DNA of 64,000 nucleotides from Nocardia asteroides (GTDB lineage: Bacteria; Actinomycetota; Actinomycetes; Mycobacteriales; Mycobacteriaceae): the NCBI RefSeq assembly GCF_900637185.1, contig NZ_LR134352.1, positions 310,001-374,000 of the forward strand, written 5' to 3'. The notes below the pieces were generated by a model. The model made no database searches and was not told where the DNA came from. It saw only the letters and a program-made list of their open reading frames with translations. Within the stretch, counting starts at the first letter, position 1. Each line of letters begins with the position of its first letter. Positions 20,272 to 28,744 of this stretch are shown here, piece by piece. The position numbers and the translations under genes are program-made.

Positions 20272-21660
20272 ATGACCGAACAGAGTGCAGCGACCCGCCC
20301 GCTCCGCATTGCGATCGTGGGCGCAGGACCGGCCGGTATCTACGCCGCCGACGCGTTGATGAAGTCCGATGCCGACGTGAGCATCGACCTCTACGAGCGG
20401 ATGCCCGCCCCGTTCGGTCTCATCCGCTACGGCGTCGCGCCCGACCACCCGCGCATCAAGGGCATCATCACCGCCCTGCACAAGGTCCTGGACAAGGACC
20501 AGGTGCGGCTGCTGGGCAACATCGACTACGGCACCGACATCACCCTCGACGACCTGCGTCAGTTCTACGACGCGGTGATCTTCTCGACCGGCGCCAACGC
20601 CGACCGCGCGCTGCCGATCCCGGGCATCGACCTCGACGGCTCCTACGGTGCCGCCGACTTCGTGTCCTGGTACGACGGCCACCCGGACGTGCCGCGTTCG
20701 TGGCCGCTGGACGCGGAGAAGGTCGCCGTCCTCGGCGTGGGCAACGTCGCGCTGGACGTGGCGCGCGTGCTGGCCAAGACCGGTGACGAGCTGCTGCCGA
20801 CCGAGATCCCGCCGAACGTCTACAAGGGCCTCAAGGCCAACAAGGCCGTCGAGGTGCACGTGTTCGGCCGCCGCGGTCCCGCGCAGGCCAAGTTCACCCC
20901 GCTCGAGCTGCGCGAACTCGACCACTCGCCGACCATCGAGGTCATCGTCGATCCCGAGGACATCGACTACGACGAGGGCTCCGAGGCCGCGCGCCGCAAC
21001 TCCAAGCAGGTCGACATGGTCGCCAACACCCTCGAGCAGTGGGCGATCCGCGACCAGGGCGACCGCCCGCACAAGCTGTTCCTGCACTTCTTCGAGTCCC
21101 CGGCCGAGGTCATCGGCGAGGACGGCAAGGTCGTCGGTCTCAAGACCGAGCGCACCCAGCTCGACGGCACCGGCAACGTCAAGGGCACCGGCGAGTTCAA
21201 GCAGTGGGACGTGCAGGCGATCTACCGCGCCGTCGGTTACCTGTCGCAGAACGTCACCCAGCTGCCGTTCGACGATCAGGCCGGCACCGTGCCGAACGAG
21301 GCCGGTCGCGTGATCTCCGACGAGACCGCCGAGGGCGCGGCCCGCTTCATGCCCGCCACCTACGTGACCGGCTGGATCAAGCGCGGCCCGGTCGGCCTCA
21401 TCGGCCACACCAAGGGCGACGCCAACGAGACCATCGCCTGCCTGCTCGACGACGCCAAGGACTTCGCCCCGGCCGCCAAGCCGGAGCCGGAGGCCGTCAC
21501 CGAGTTCCTCGAGAGCAAGGGCATCCCCTTCACCACCTGGGCCGGCTGGTACCGCCTCGACGCGCACGAGCGCGCCCTCGGCGAGCCCGAAGGCCGTGAG
21601 CGCGTGAAGGTCGTCGAACGCGAGGACATGCTGCGCGCCTCCGAGCCGAACAAGGTCTGA
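20272..21660 (+). CDS. fprA: Ferredoxin/adrenodoxin-type NADP+ reductase (FprA-like)
   Basis: The 462-residue protein has the FAD Rossmann motif 'AIVGAGPAGIYAADALM' near the N-terminus, 'YERMPAPFGLIRYGVAPDHPRIKGI', the NADP motif 'VLGVGNVALDVARVLAKT', and a C-terminal 'YVTGWIKRGPVGLIGHTKGDANET', which together define the adrenodoxin-reductase family including FprA. It passes electrons between NADPH and ferredoxins for cytochromes P450, sulfur or iron metabolism. An IdeR-like box lies just upstream, consistent with an iron-related role. A second FprA-type gene elsewhere cannot be excluded, so the symbol is by family. Confidence 0.88.
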   Translation: MTEQSAATRPLRIAIVGAGPAGIYAADALMKSDADVSIDLYERMPAPFGLIRYGVAPDHPRIKGIITALHKVLDKDQVRLLGNIDYGTDITLDDLRQFYDAVIFSTGANADRALPIPGIDLDGSYGAADFVSWYDGHPDVPRSWPLDAEKVAVLGVGNVALDVARVLAKTGDELLPTEIPPNVYKGLKANKAVEVHVFGRRGPAQAKFTPLELRELDHSPTIEVIVDPEDIDYDEGSEAARRNSKQVDMVANTLEQWAIRDQGDRPHKLFLHFFESPAEVIGEDGKVVGLKTERTQLDGTGNVKGTGEFKQWDVQAIYRAVGYLSQNVTQLPFDDQAGTVPNEAGRVISDETAEGAARFMPATYVTGWIKRGPVGLIGHTKGDANETIACLLDDAKDFAPAAKPEPEAVTEFLESKGIPFTTWAGWYRLDAHERALGEPEGRERVKVVEREDMLRASEPNKV

Positions 21661-21708
21661 CTCGTTCGGACTCGCCGGTACGGGGGTTGGTGAGGCATTC
21701 TGATACAC

Positions 21709-22575
21709 GTGTTCGATGCGCACGTCCACATCATCGATCCGCGGTACCCGCTGATCGAGAACGAAGGCTACCTCCCTGACCCCTACACCATCGCGGACTA
21801 TCGAAAGCGTATGGCGCACTTCGATGTTCGCGGTGGTGCGGTGGTCAGCGCGTCGTTCCAGGGTTCGGACCAGAGCTACCTGAAGGCCGCGCTGGCCGCC
21901 CTCGGCGAGGGCTGGGTCGGGGTGACCCGGCTGGACCTGGACGCCACCGACTCCGAGATCGTCGAGCTCGACCGGGCTGGAGTGCGCGCGCTGCGGTTCA
22001 ACCTCAAGCGCGCCGCCGCCGACATCACCGAGATGACGTTGCAGGCGCTGCGCGCGCACGAGCTGGCCGGCTGGCACGTGGAGCTCTACATCGACGGCCA
22101 GATGCTGGCCTCGCTGCAGCCGGTGATCTCGAAACTGCCCGCGCTCTCGATCGACCATCTCGGCATGTCCGCGGAGGGCCTGCCGTATCTGCTCGACCTG
22201 GTCGACCGGGGCGCCCGGGTGAAAGCCACCGGTTTCGGCCGGGTGGACATGGACGTGGCCGAGACGCTGCGCCGCATCCACGCGGTCAATCCGGGTGCGC
22301 TGATGTTCGGCACGGATCTGCCCGGCACCCGCGCGGGCAGGCCGTTCGCCGATACCGACGTGGACCTGATCTGCCAGGTCGTCGGGGCCGATCTGCACGC
22401 GGTGCTCGAGGACAACGCGCGCGAGTTCTATCGCCTGCCCGCCGCGCAGCGCACCGAGACCGACCCGATGCCGACCCGGCCGATCCCGCGCACCGACAAT
22501 CCGACGGTGCCGATTCCGCGTGGCGACCTGCCCGGCGCGGGCGCCTACACCCGCCCGCTGCCGGTCATCGAATAA
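21709..22575 (+). CDS. Amidohydrolase-2 family metal-dependent hydrolase
   Basis: The 288-residue TIM-barrel protein opens 'MFDAHVHIIDPRYPLIENEGYLPDPY', with the HxH metal motif, and has 'LSIDHLGMS' and 'MFGTDLPGTRAGRPFADTDV', where His and Asp ligands of the family lie. Relatives include 2-pyrone-4,6-dicarboxylate lactonases. A Pro/Thr-rich tail of about 40 residues ('PTRPIPRTDNPTVPIPRGDL') is unusual. The start is GTG 21709. It stops 2 nt before the convergent DUF456 gene ends. The substrate is unknown. Confidence 0.85.
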   Translation: MFDAHVHIIDPRYPLIENEGYLPDPYTIADYRKRMAHFDVRGGAVVSASFQGSDQSYLKAALAALGEGWVGVTRLDLDATDSEIVELDRAGVRALRFNLKRAAADITEMTLQALRAHELAGWHVELYIDGQMLASLQPVISKLPALSIDHLGMSAEGLPYLLDLVDRGARVKATGFGRVDMDVAETLRRIHAVNPGALMFGTDLPGTRAGRPFADTDVDLICQVVGADLHAVLEDNAREFYRLPAAQRTETDPMPTRPIPRTDNPTVPIPRGDLPGAGAYTRPLPVIE

Positions 22576-22576
22576 C

Positions 22577-23059
22577 TCAGGCCAGGATCGCGCCGGTGAG
22601 CCACACACCGGCGGCGATCAGCGCGCCGAACAGCTCCACCAGCATCGACAGCCCGACGCCCTTGAGCGCGTGCAGCGTCGCCGGCCAGGCCAGGTCGTTG
22701 GTCTTCAGGCGGTAGAGCTCGGCCAGGTACACACCGAGCACGAAGCCGATGAACAGGCCGACGATCGGGATGACGAAGAAGCCCGCCACACCCAGGATCG
22801 CGCCGACGAGCAGCGCCCGGTTCGACACCCCCGCTTCGCGCATCCGCCGGCCCGGCCAGGTGTATTTCACGATCCCGGAGATCGCCAAGGCCACGGTCGC
22901 CACGGCGAACACCGACCAGGCCGTGGAACCGCCGGTCATGAAGGCCCACACCGCGATCGCCGCGAAGATCAGGATGACCCCGGGCAGAATCGGCACGATC
23001 ACACCGATGAGACCGACCAGAATGACGAGGCCTACGATGACCTCACCCCACACACTCAC
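22577..23059 (-). CDS. DUF456 membrane protein
   Basis: The 160-residue integral membrane protein has about four hydrophobic segments and two Gly-rich stretches ('VGLIGVIVPILPGVILIF' and 'VGAILGVAGFFVIPIVGLFIG'), which mark DUF456. The GTG at 23059 is chosen because GGGAGG lies 8 nt upstream; the frame stays open 12 codons further. Function is unknown. Confidence 0.85.
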   Translation of the reverse strand: MSVWGEVIVGLVILVGLIGVIVPILPGVILIFAAIAVWAFMTGGSTAWSVFAVATVALAISGIVKYTWPGRRMREAGVSNRALLVGAILGVAGFFVIPIVGLFIGFVLGVYLAELYRLKTNDLAWPATLHALKGVGLSMLVELFGALIAAGVWLTGAILA

Positions 23060-23184
23060 TACCGGTCCTCCCGTTGTGGCGCCGAGTCGCGCCACCGGAA
23101 TTCTGACCCATGCCCTACCCGGCCCGCCATCCCGCCGCTATTGTCGATGTGTCAATACCGTTCGACGATGAACAGAGGTCAGGT

Positions 23185-24279
23185 GTGAGCGAGTCCACCG
23201 CCAAGCAGGGTCCCCTCGCGGGCATCAAGGTCATCGAGCTGGCCGGCATCGGGCCAGGCCCCCATGCCGCGCTACTGCTGGCGGACCTCGGCGCCGACGT
23301 GGTACGCGTGCAGCGCGCGGGCATGATGCCCGGCTTCATGGAACGCCCGCAGTGGCGCGGCCGGACCATCGTCGAGGCGAACCTGAAGGACCCCGCCGAC
23401 GTGGCCAAGATCCTCGACCTGGTCGAGAAGGCCGACGTGCTGCTCGAGGGCTTCCGCCCCGGCGTCACCGAGCGGATGGGCCTGGGCCCCGACGAGGCGC
23501 TGGCCCGCAACCCGCGCCTGGTCTACGGCCGGATGACCGGCTGGGGCCAGCACGGCCCGCTCGCCGATCGCGCGGGCCACGACATCAACTACATCTCGCT
23601 GACCGGCGTGCTCAACGCCATCGGCCGCAAGGGTGAGCGGCCGGTGCCGCCGCTGAACATGGTGGGCGACTTCGGCGGCGGCTCGATGTTCCTGGTGTTC
23701 GGCGTGCTCGCCGCGCTGGTCGAGCGGCAGAACTCGGGCAAGGGCCAGGTGATCGACGCCGCGATGATCGACGGCGCGCTGGCCCTGTCGCACATGATCT
23801 GGGGCATGCGCGGCGTGGGCCTGTGGTCCGACGAGCGAGGCACCAACCTGCTCGACACCGGCATGGCCTTCTACGACACCTACGAGACCTCCGACGGCAA
23901 GTACATGGCCGTCGGCGCGATCGAGCCGCAGTTCTACGCTCAGCTGCTGGCCGGGCTCGAGATCGACCCGGAGGGTCTGCCGATGCAGATCGATCCGAAC
24001 GGGCAGGAGCAGCTGCGCAAGCTGTTCGCGGACAAGTTCAAGACCAAGACCCGCGACGAGTGGGCCGCGATCTTCGACGGCACCGACGCCTGCACCACCC
24101 CGGTGCTCACCTTCACCGAGGCCGAGCAGAACCCGCACATCGTGGCCCGCACCGGCCTGATCGATATCGAAGGCGTGGTGCAGCACGCGCCGGCCCCGCG
24201 GTTCTCCCGCACCCCGGGCGGCGTGCCCACCCCGCCGCCGTCGGAGACGACACCGATCGAATCGGTCTGGGCTGACTGA
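23185..24279 (+). CDS. mcr: Alpha-methylacyl-CoA racemase (CaiB/BaiF CoA-transferase family)
   Basis: The 364-residue protein follows the MCR type: 'GIKVIELAGIGPGPHAALLLADLGADVVRV', 'RPGVTERMGLGPDEALARNP', 'AGHDINYISLTGVL' (catalytic His/Asp) and 'VGDFGGGSM'. It epimerises 2-methylacyl-CoA esters, needed for beta-oxidation of branched chains and sterol side chains. GTG 23185 after AGAGGTCAGG gives the family length (about 360); the frame continues 25 codons upstream without homology. A strong hairpin follows the stop. Confidence 0.92.
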   Translation: MSESTAKQGPLAGIKVIELAGIGPGPHAALLLADLGADVVRVQRAGMMPGFMERPQWRGRTIVEANLKDPADVAKILDLVEKADVLLEGFRPGVTERMGLGPDEALARNPRLVYGRMTGWGQHGPLADRAGHDINYISLTGVLNAIGRKGERPVPPLNMVGDFGGGSMFLVFGVLAALVERQNSGKGQVIDAAMIDGALALSHMIWGMRGVGLWSDERGTNLLDTGMAFYDTYETSDGKYMAVGAIEPQFYAQLLAGLEIDPEGLPMQIDPNGQEQLRKLFADKFKTKTRDEWAAIFDGTDACTTPVLTFTEAEQNPHIVARTGLIDIEGVVQHAPAPRFSRTPGGVPTPPPSETTPIESVWAD

Positions 24280-24285
24280 TTTCCG

Positions 24286-24326
24286 GGCCTGTCGTCGGTA
24301 GTCTCAGCGACTATCGACGACAGGCC
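24286..24326 (+). terminator. Strong hairpin terminator after mcr
   Basis: An 18-bp stem with one G-U pair (arms GGCCTGTCGTCGGTAGTC and GACTATCGACGACAGGCC) closes the 5-nt loop TCAGC, starting 7 nt past the mcr stop. No U-tract follows. It also isolates the small membrane protein gene downstream. Confidence 0.82.
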
Positions 24327-24357
24327 ACGGATCCGAACCGGCCACCGGCCACCGAAG

Positions 24358-24720
24358 GTGCTCGCCGCCCTCATCGCGGTCACCACCTTCGGCGCCGCGC
24401 TGCTCGCCTTCGCCGTGGCCGAGGCACTGCTCGACGACCGCACCGCCGGACTCGGCGAATCCCGTTGCCGCACCGACGCACCGGTGCCCGTACTGGTGAG
24501 CGTGCTGAACGGGCTCGCCACCGGGCTGCTGCTGGCCTGCATCCTCGCGCTGCTGTGTCTGCTGATGCTGCTGTTCCGGCATCCCTCCGCGCGCAGCGCC
24601 GTCGCGGTGCCGGTCACCACGGCGGCCGTGCTGATCGCCACGCTGTTCATGTTCGGCGCGGGTTACGAGACCGTGCGCCCGGCCCAGGCGGGCGCGCACT
24701 CGTGCGGATTCGGTCAGTAG
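24358..24720 (+). CDS. Small hypothetical membrane protein
   Basis: The 120-residue protein has three hydrophobic segments (about 1-22, 45-72 and 83-103: 'VLNGLATGLLLACILALLCLL' region and 'VAVPVTTAAVLIATLFMFGAG'). No family is recognised. GTG 24358 is the only conventional start after the upstream terminator; a charged in-frame stretch precedes it, so the exact start is doubtful. Its 3' end overlaps the convergent MocR gene by 7 nt. Confidence 0.55.
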   Translation: MLAALIAVTTFGAALLAFAVAEALLDDRTAGLGESRCRTDAPVPVLVSVLNGLATGLLLACILALLCLLMLLFRHPSARSAVAVPVTTAAVLIATLFMFGAGYETVRPAQAGAHSCGFGQ

Positions 24721-26216
24721 CAGGTGAGCGGCTGCAGCGGGTCGGCGGCGCGCGGGGTCAGCGCCTCGTAGGCGGCGGCGATCGACTTCACAGCCAGCCG
24801 CAGGTCCGCCTCCGGATGCGTGAACGGCAGGCGCAGGAAGCGTTCGAAGGCGCCCTGGACGCCGAAACGTGGTCCGGCGGCCAGCAATACGCCGTGATTG
24901 GGCGCGGTGGCGGCCAGCGCGGTGGAGACCGGGCTCGGCAGCTGCGCCCATACCGACATGCCGCCCGCGCCGGGCGTGATGTGCCAGCCGGGCAGATCCT
25001 CGGCCACGGCGTCGAGCAGCGCGGCGCGCTGGCCGAGCAGCTGTTCGCGGCGGCGTTCCAGGATCGGCTCTGCGTGCTCGAGCAGGTGGATGGTGGCCAG
25101 CTGGTCCATCACCGGGGTGCCGAGGTCGACGGTGGCGCGGATGCCGAGCAGCTTGGTGATCAGCGCCTGGTTGGTGCGGATCCAGCCGACCCGCAGACCA
25201 CCCCAGAACGACTTCGACGCCGACCCGATGGTGATGATCTCCGAGCCCTTCGCGAACGCGGCCACCGGCGGCGGCATGGTCGCGCCGGACAGGTTCAGCT
25301 CGCTCATCGACTCGTCGACGACGATGGTCATCCTGGTGTCGCGGGCGATGGCGGCCAGTTCGGCGCGACCCTCGGCGTCGAGCAGCAGGCCGGTGGGGTT
25401 GTTGAAGTCGGGGACCAGGTAGGCCAGCGTCGCCGCGGTCTGCCTGGCGGTGCTGCGCAGGCCCTCCAGATCCCAGCCCGCGTGCGGCAGTTCGGGGCGC
25501 AGCGGGACCGGGATCGGGCGGGCGCCGACATCGCGGATGGCCTCGATGGCGTTCGGGTAGCTGGGGTGCTCGATGAGCACGCGCGCGGCCGGTGAGGTGA
25601 GCACATTGAGCAGCAGGCGCAGGCCGTGCTGGGCGCCGAGGGTCACCAGGATCTGGTCGGGCTCGGTGGGCAGGCCGCGGGCGGTGTAGCGGCGGGCCAG
25701 CGCCTCGCGCAGGGCCAGCACGCCGACCGGGTCCATGCCGTGCGTGCCGAGGTAGGGCGGGATGCCTTGCAGCGCGGTCGAATACGCCTCGTGCAGTTCC
25801 GGCGGTGCCGACATCGCCGCGTAGGTCATGTCGACGGTCGGCAGTTCCGGCTGCGCCATCAGGGCCATGATCCCGCGGGTCGGCTTGGAGCCGTCGTGCT
25901 GGATGGCCGGCGGCAGGGCCACGGTGCTGCGGGAACCCTGACGGCTGATCAGGTAGCCGTGCTCGCGCAGCAGCGAGTACGTGGAGGTGATGGTGGTGCG
26001 GCTGACGCCGAGCGTGGTCGCCAGATCACGTTCGCTGGGCAGGGCGACGCCGAGCGGGGCGCGGCCGTCGTGGATCAGCAGCCGGATGGCTTCGGCCAGG
26101 GCCAGATAGGCGGGCCGGTGTGGGCGGCGCTCGGGAGCGTCGCCGTCGGTCTCGGGGTCGCGCCACCGGCCGAGGTCGCGGGCCAGGCCCGACGCGCCGA
26201 TCACTCTTGTCGCCAT
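24714..26216 (-). CDS. MocR/PdxR-type GntR regulator fused to aminotransferase domain
   Basis: The 500-residue protein joins a GntR winged helix (about 40-110: 'AIRLLIHDGRAPLGVALPSERDLATTLGVSRTTITSTYSLL' region) to a fold-type I aminotransferase domain with 'PDFNNPTGLLLDAEGR' and the PLP lysine in 'IGSASKSFWGGLRVGW'. This is the MocR architecture, in which PLP or an amino-acid adduct controls DNA binding. ATG 26216 has a -10-like AATACT 7 nt upstream and no ribosome site, suggesting a leaderless transcript; 23 further in-frame codons upstream lie in the promoter. AGTCCAGT octamers nearby may be its sites. Confidence 0.92.
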   Translation of the reverse strand: MATRVIGASGLARDLGRWRDPETDGDAPERRPHRPAYLALAEAIRLLIHDGRAPLGVALPSERDLATTLGVSRTTITSTYSLLREHGYLISRQGSRSTVALPPAIQHDGSKPTRGIMALMAQPELPTVDMTYAAMSAPPELHEAYSTALQGIPPYLGTHGMDPVGVLALREALARRYTARGLPTEPDQILVTLGAQHGLRLLLNVLTSPAARVLIEHPSYPNAIEAIRDVGARPIPVPLRPELPHAGWDLEGLRSTARQTAATLAYLVPDFNNPTGLLLDAEGRAELAAIARDTRMTIVVDESMSELNLSGATMPPPVAAFAKGSEIITIGSASKSFWGGLRVGWIRTNQALITKLLGIRATVDLGTPVMDQLATIHLLEHAEPILERRREQLLGQRAALLDAVAEDLPGWHITPGAGGMSVWAQLPSPVSTALAATAPNHGVLLAAGPRFGVQGAFERFLRLPFTHPEADLRLAVKSIAAAYEALTPRAADPLQPLTCY

Positions 26217-26277
26217 AAAGTCCAGTATTCCGTAAGTGGATATTTCTAGGCAAGGCCAGTCGGAGGATTCTTGCGAT

Positions 26278-26556
26278 ATGACCACTTTCCTCGCCCTCGC
26301 CGTCGCCGCCGCCTTCGGCTACGCCGTCTACCACTTCGCCCCCAAGCGCGGCGAACTACCGTTCTGGCCCTTCCAATATCTGCCCCACGACCGGGCTTTC
26401 GGCACCTACGACGAGCAACGGCTCTACCGCGACCTGGACGCGGTCCGAGCGCACGCCGCCGAGACCGAGGAGGCTACCGCAGGCGCGACCAGTCCAGTCC
26501 AGTTGCCCGTAACTGGACCTCTCCAGTCCAGTTCTCGGGGACCGCTCGCCGCGTAG
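26278..26556 (+). CDS. Small hypothetical protein with N-terminal membrane helix
   Basis: The 92-residue protein begins 'MTTFLALAVAAAFGYAVYHF', a membrane helix, followed by 'WPFQYLPHDRAFGTYDEQRLYRDLDAV' and a Ser/Pro-rich tail. No family is recognised. It diverges from the MocR gene. The last 20 codons overlap the AGTCCAGT repeat cluster, so either the tail is unconstrained or the true product is shorter. Confidence 0.55.
   Translation: MTTFLALAVAAAFGYAVYHFAPKRGELPFWPFQYLPHDRAFGTYDEQRLYRDLDAVRAHAAETEEATAGATSPVQLPVTGPLQSSSRGPLAA
26491..26533. promoter_or_regulatory. Cluster of AGTCCAGT operator-like repeats upstream of ogt
   Basis: AGTCCAGT occurs at 26491-26498, 26496-26503 and 26525-26532, and inverted as ACTGGAC(C) at 26512-26519. 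The middle pair forms GTCCAGTT-N6-AACTGGAC, a perfect 8-bp inverted repeat (26497-26518). A further copy lies at 26219-26226 next to the MocR start codon. The spacing suits binding by a dimeric regulator; the MocR protein is the best candidate (inference). Confidence 0.55.
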
Positions 26557-26597
26557 CCACCGCGAAACCTGTCGGCCCGTCGGCGCACACTGTGCTC

Positions 26598-27161
26598 ATG
26601 AGTTCCGGAACCAGGACCGAACCGGTTGCCGCGGCACTGTTCGACACCGCGATCGGGCTGTGCGCGATCGCCTGGCACGGCGACACCGTCGTACGGTTCC
26701 AGCTGCCCGAGGCGAGCGAGGAGGAGACGCTCGCCCGGATCACCCGGCCACTGCGCGGGACGCCCGTCGCCGAGGACGAGCCCGGCCCGGCGATCACCAC
26801 CGCGATCACCGGGATCCGGGCCCACCTGGCGGGCGCGCTCGACGCGCTGCGCTGGATCGAGGTCGACCTGGCCGGGGTGCCGGAATTCCATCGCGGGGTG
26901 TACGCCGTCACCCGCGACATCGACCCCGGCCACACCCTCAGCTACGGCGACATCGCCACTCGCCTCGGCGCCCCCGGCTCCGCCCAGGCTGTCGGCCAGG
27001 CGCTGGGCCGCAACCCGATCCCGCTGATCATCCCGTGCCATCGGGTCCTCGCGGCCGATCACGCACTGCACGGCTTCTCCGCGCCCGGCGGCATCGGCAC
27101 CAAGGCGCGGCTGCTCGAGATCGAGCGCACCCCCGGCTTCGGTGAGCCGATGCTGTTCTGA
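26598..27161 (+). CDS. ogt: Methylated-DNA-protein cysteine methyltransferase
   Basis: The 187-residue protein has the active-site signature 'IPLIIPCHRVLAAD' (acceptor cysteine in PCHRV) after the DNA-binding helix 'LSYGDIATRLGAPGSAQAVGQALGRNP'. It removes alkyl groups from O6-alkylguanine in a suicide reaction. The length suits an Ogt without an Ada regulatory domain. No clear ribosome site precedes ATG 26598. Repeats 65-107 nt upstream may regulate it. Confidence 0.94.
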   Translation: MSSGTRTEPVAAALFDTAIGLCAIAWHGDTVVRFQLPEASEEETLARITRPLRGTPVAEDEPGPAITTAITGIRAHLAGALDALRWIEVDLAGVPEFHRGVYAVTRDIDPGHTLSYGDIATRLGAPGSAQAVGQALGRNPIPLIIPCHRVLAADHALHGFSAPGGIGTKARLLEIERTPGFGEPMLF

Positions 27162-27295
27162 CCCTCGATCGATGAATTCGCCGGACCTGCGCCGTCTCTG
27201 CCTGTGACACCGGAAACCCGCGGCGACCTGCGCCGAACCGCATCGCGTACCGTCGAGGCCGGTGGTCATACGGCCCGAATGCGAGAGGAACCACG

Positions 27296-28114
27296 ATGCA
27301 GACTGTGACGTCGGCCGACGGCACCATGATTGCCTACGACCGGGTCGGTGAGGGCGCGGCGGGGACCGTCATCCTGATCGGCGGCGCGTTCAGCTACCGC
27401 GAGTTCGGGTCGATGGTCGAACTCGCACAGGCCCTGGCCGCCGACTACGACCTGACGGTGCTCAACTACGACCGGCGCGGGCGCGGCGACAGCACCGACT
27501 CCCCCGGCGTGTACGACGTGGCCAACGAGATCGCCGACATCGCCGCGCTGGTCGAGGCCGCGGGCGGGAAGGCGGCGCTGTTCGGGTGGTCCTCCGGCGC
27601 CGCGCTGGCCCTGCTGGCCGCGCGTGAGGTGCCCGGGGTGACCGCGGTGGTGGCGTTCGAGCCGCCGTTCGTCGTCGACCCGAAAGACCATGTGCCGCCT
27701 AAGGATCTGGATGTCAAGCTGCATCCGATGATCGCGGCGGGCAAGCGCAACAAGACCGTTCGCTACTACATGACCAAGGCGATGGGCATGCCGTGGCTGA
27801 TGGTGGGCGCCATGCGACTCACCCCGTTCTGGAAAAGCCTTGCCGCCAACTCGAATTCGACCGCGCACGACTGGGCGGTGATGAAGCCGTACATGCGCGG
27901 CGAGAAGCTGAAGCCCGCCGACTGGAGCGACGTGACGGTCCCGGTCCTGGTCCTCGCCGGCGACCGCACCGCGCCCATGCTCACCAAGGGCGCCAAGGCC
28001 GCGGCCGGCGTCCTGCCCGACGCGGAGTTCGCCGAACTGCCCGGCGTGAGCCACAACCCCAAGATCTCGATCCTGGCCCCGGCCGTGGGAGATTTCCTCA
28101 CCCGCGCCCGCTGA
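27296..28114 (+). CDS. Alpha/beta-fold hydrolase
   Basis: The 272-residue protein has an oxyanion-side 'VILIGGAFSYREF', 'LNYDRRGRGDSTDSPG' and nucleophile elbow 'LFGWSSGAALAL' (GxSxG), then a late 'VLVLAGDRTAPM' and 'LPGVSHNPKIS' carrying the Asp and His of the triad. It belongs to the small epoxide-hydrolase/lactonase-like group; the substrate is unknown. Start ATG 27296 follows AGAGGAACC. It stands alone and converges on a lipoprotein gene 5 nt away. Confidence 0.88.
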   Translation: MQTVTSADGTMIAYDRVGEGAAGTVILIGGAFSYREFGSMVELAQALAADYDLTVLNYDRRGRGDSTDSPGVYDVANEIADIAALVEAAGGKAALFGWSSGAALALLAAREVPGVTAVVAFEPPFVVDPKDHVPPKDLDVKLHPMIAAGKRNKTVRYYMTKAMGMPWLMVGAMRLTPFWKSLAANSNSTAHDWAVMKPYMRGEKLKPADWSDVTVPVLVLAGDRTAPMLTKGAKAAAGVLPDAEFAELPGVSHNPKISILAPAVGDFLTRAR

Positions 28115-28119
28115 AGCGG

Positions 28120-28413
28120 TCAGGGCGGGGGTGGATGGTCGCGGTAGAACTGGCACGGCTCCCCGGTGAGGTAGCCGTCCATGCAGGCGAAGTAGGTCTG
28201 CACGCAGGCATTGCTGGTACACCCGGCGGTGTAGAGCATGCCGCGAATACGTTCGTTGCGCTGCTGCGACGGGATCAGCGTCTGCGCGGGCGGCAGCACC
28301 GAACTCACCGGTGACGCGCTGGGCGGCGGCGTCGGCTCGTCCCGCGCGGCACACCCCGGCAGCACGGCCAGCGTGAGCAGCGCCGACACGGCGAGACCCG
28401 CGCGCACCACCAT
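28120..28413 (-). CDS. Small lipoprotein
   Basis: The 97-residue protein has a signal peptide 'MVVRAGLAVSALLTLAVLPGC' with a lipobox at Cys21, then a Pro/Ser linker and a small domain with four cysteines ('AGCTSNACVQTYFACMDG' and 'GEPCQFY') that could form two disulfides. GGAGGT lies just upstream of ATG 28413. No family is recognised; an outer-surface role is inferred. Confidence 0.78.
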   Translation of the reverse strand: MVVRAGLAVSALLTLAVLPGCAARDEPTPPPSASPVSSVLPPAQTLIPSQQRNERIRGMLYTAGCTSNACVQTYFACMDGYLTGEPCQFYRDHPPPP

Positions 28414-28507
28414 CACCCACCTCCGTCCGTCACCCGTCTCGACGGTACTACCAACCCGAACCGCCCGGGCGACCACAGGAGTGGTCCGCCCGGGGCGGGA
28501 GTCGGTA

Positions 28508-28744
28508 GTGCGCCGTAGGCGGCACGGACCGTGCCGGCAGCGCGCGGGGTCGGCGGATCAGATCGTCGCGCCGTACCCGCTGCCGAGGACGCCACCGACA
28601 ATCACCGGGGGCGCAGACCGTTGGGACGGGTCAGAGAGTCGCGCCGTGGGCGGCACCGGCCGTGCCGCCCAGAACGCCACCGACCACCGCGGCCGCACAC
28701 CGGATCAGATCGTCGCGCCGTACCCGCTGCCGAGGACGCCACCG
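28508..28744 (-). repeat. Tandem degenerate duplications of the 3' end of the 28705-29616 gene
   Basis: The 43-bp segment 28702-28744, which encodes the C-terminus 'GGVLGSGYGATI' plus stop, is repeated exactly at 28555-28597 (147 bp apart). Between them, 28631-28700 encodes the diverged copy 'VVGGVLGGTAGAAHGATL', also with a stop, and 28508-28545 resembles that copy again. Downstream units lack a start, so they are non-coding remnants of repeated C-terminal exchange or duplication. Confidence 0.8.

Noticed and set aside
20224..22608. 794-codon minus-strand frame opposite fprA and the amidohydrolase
   Set aside because: It crosses two well-supported genes and the intergenic region; composition is that of an antisense shadow.
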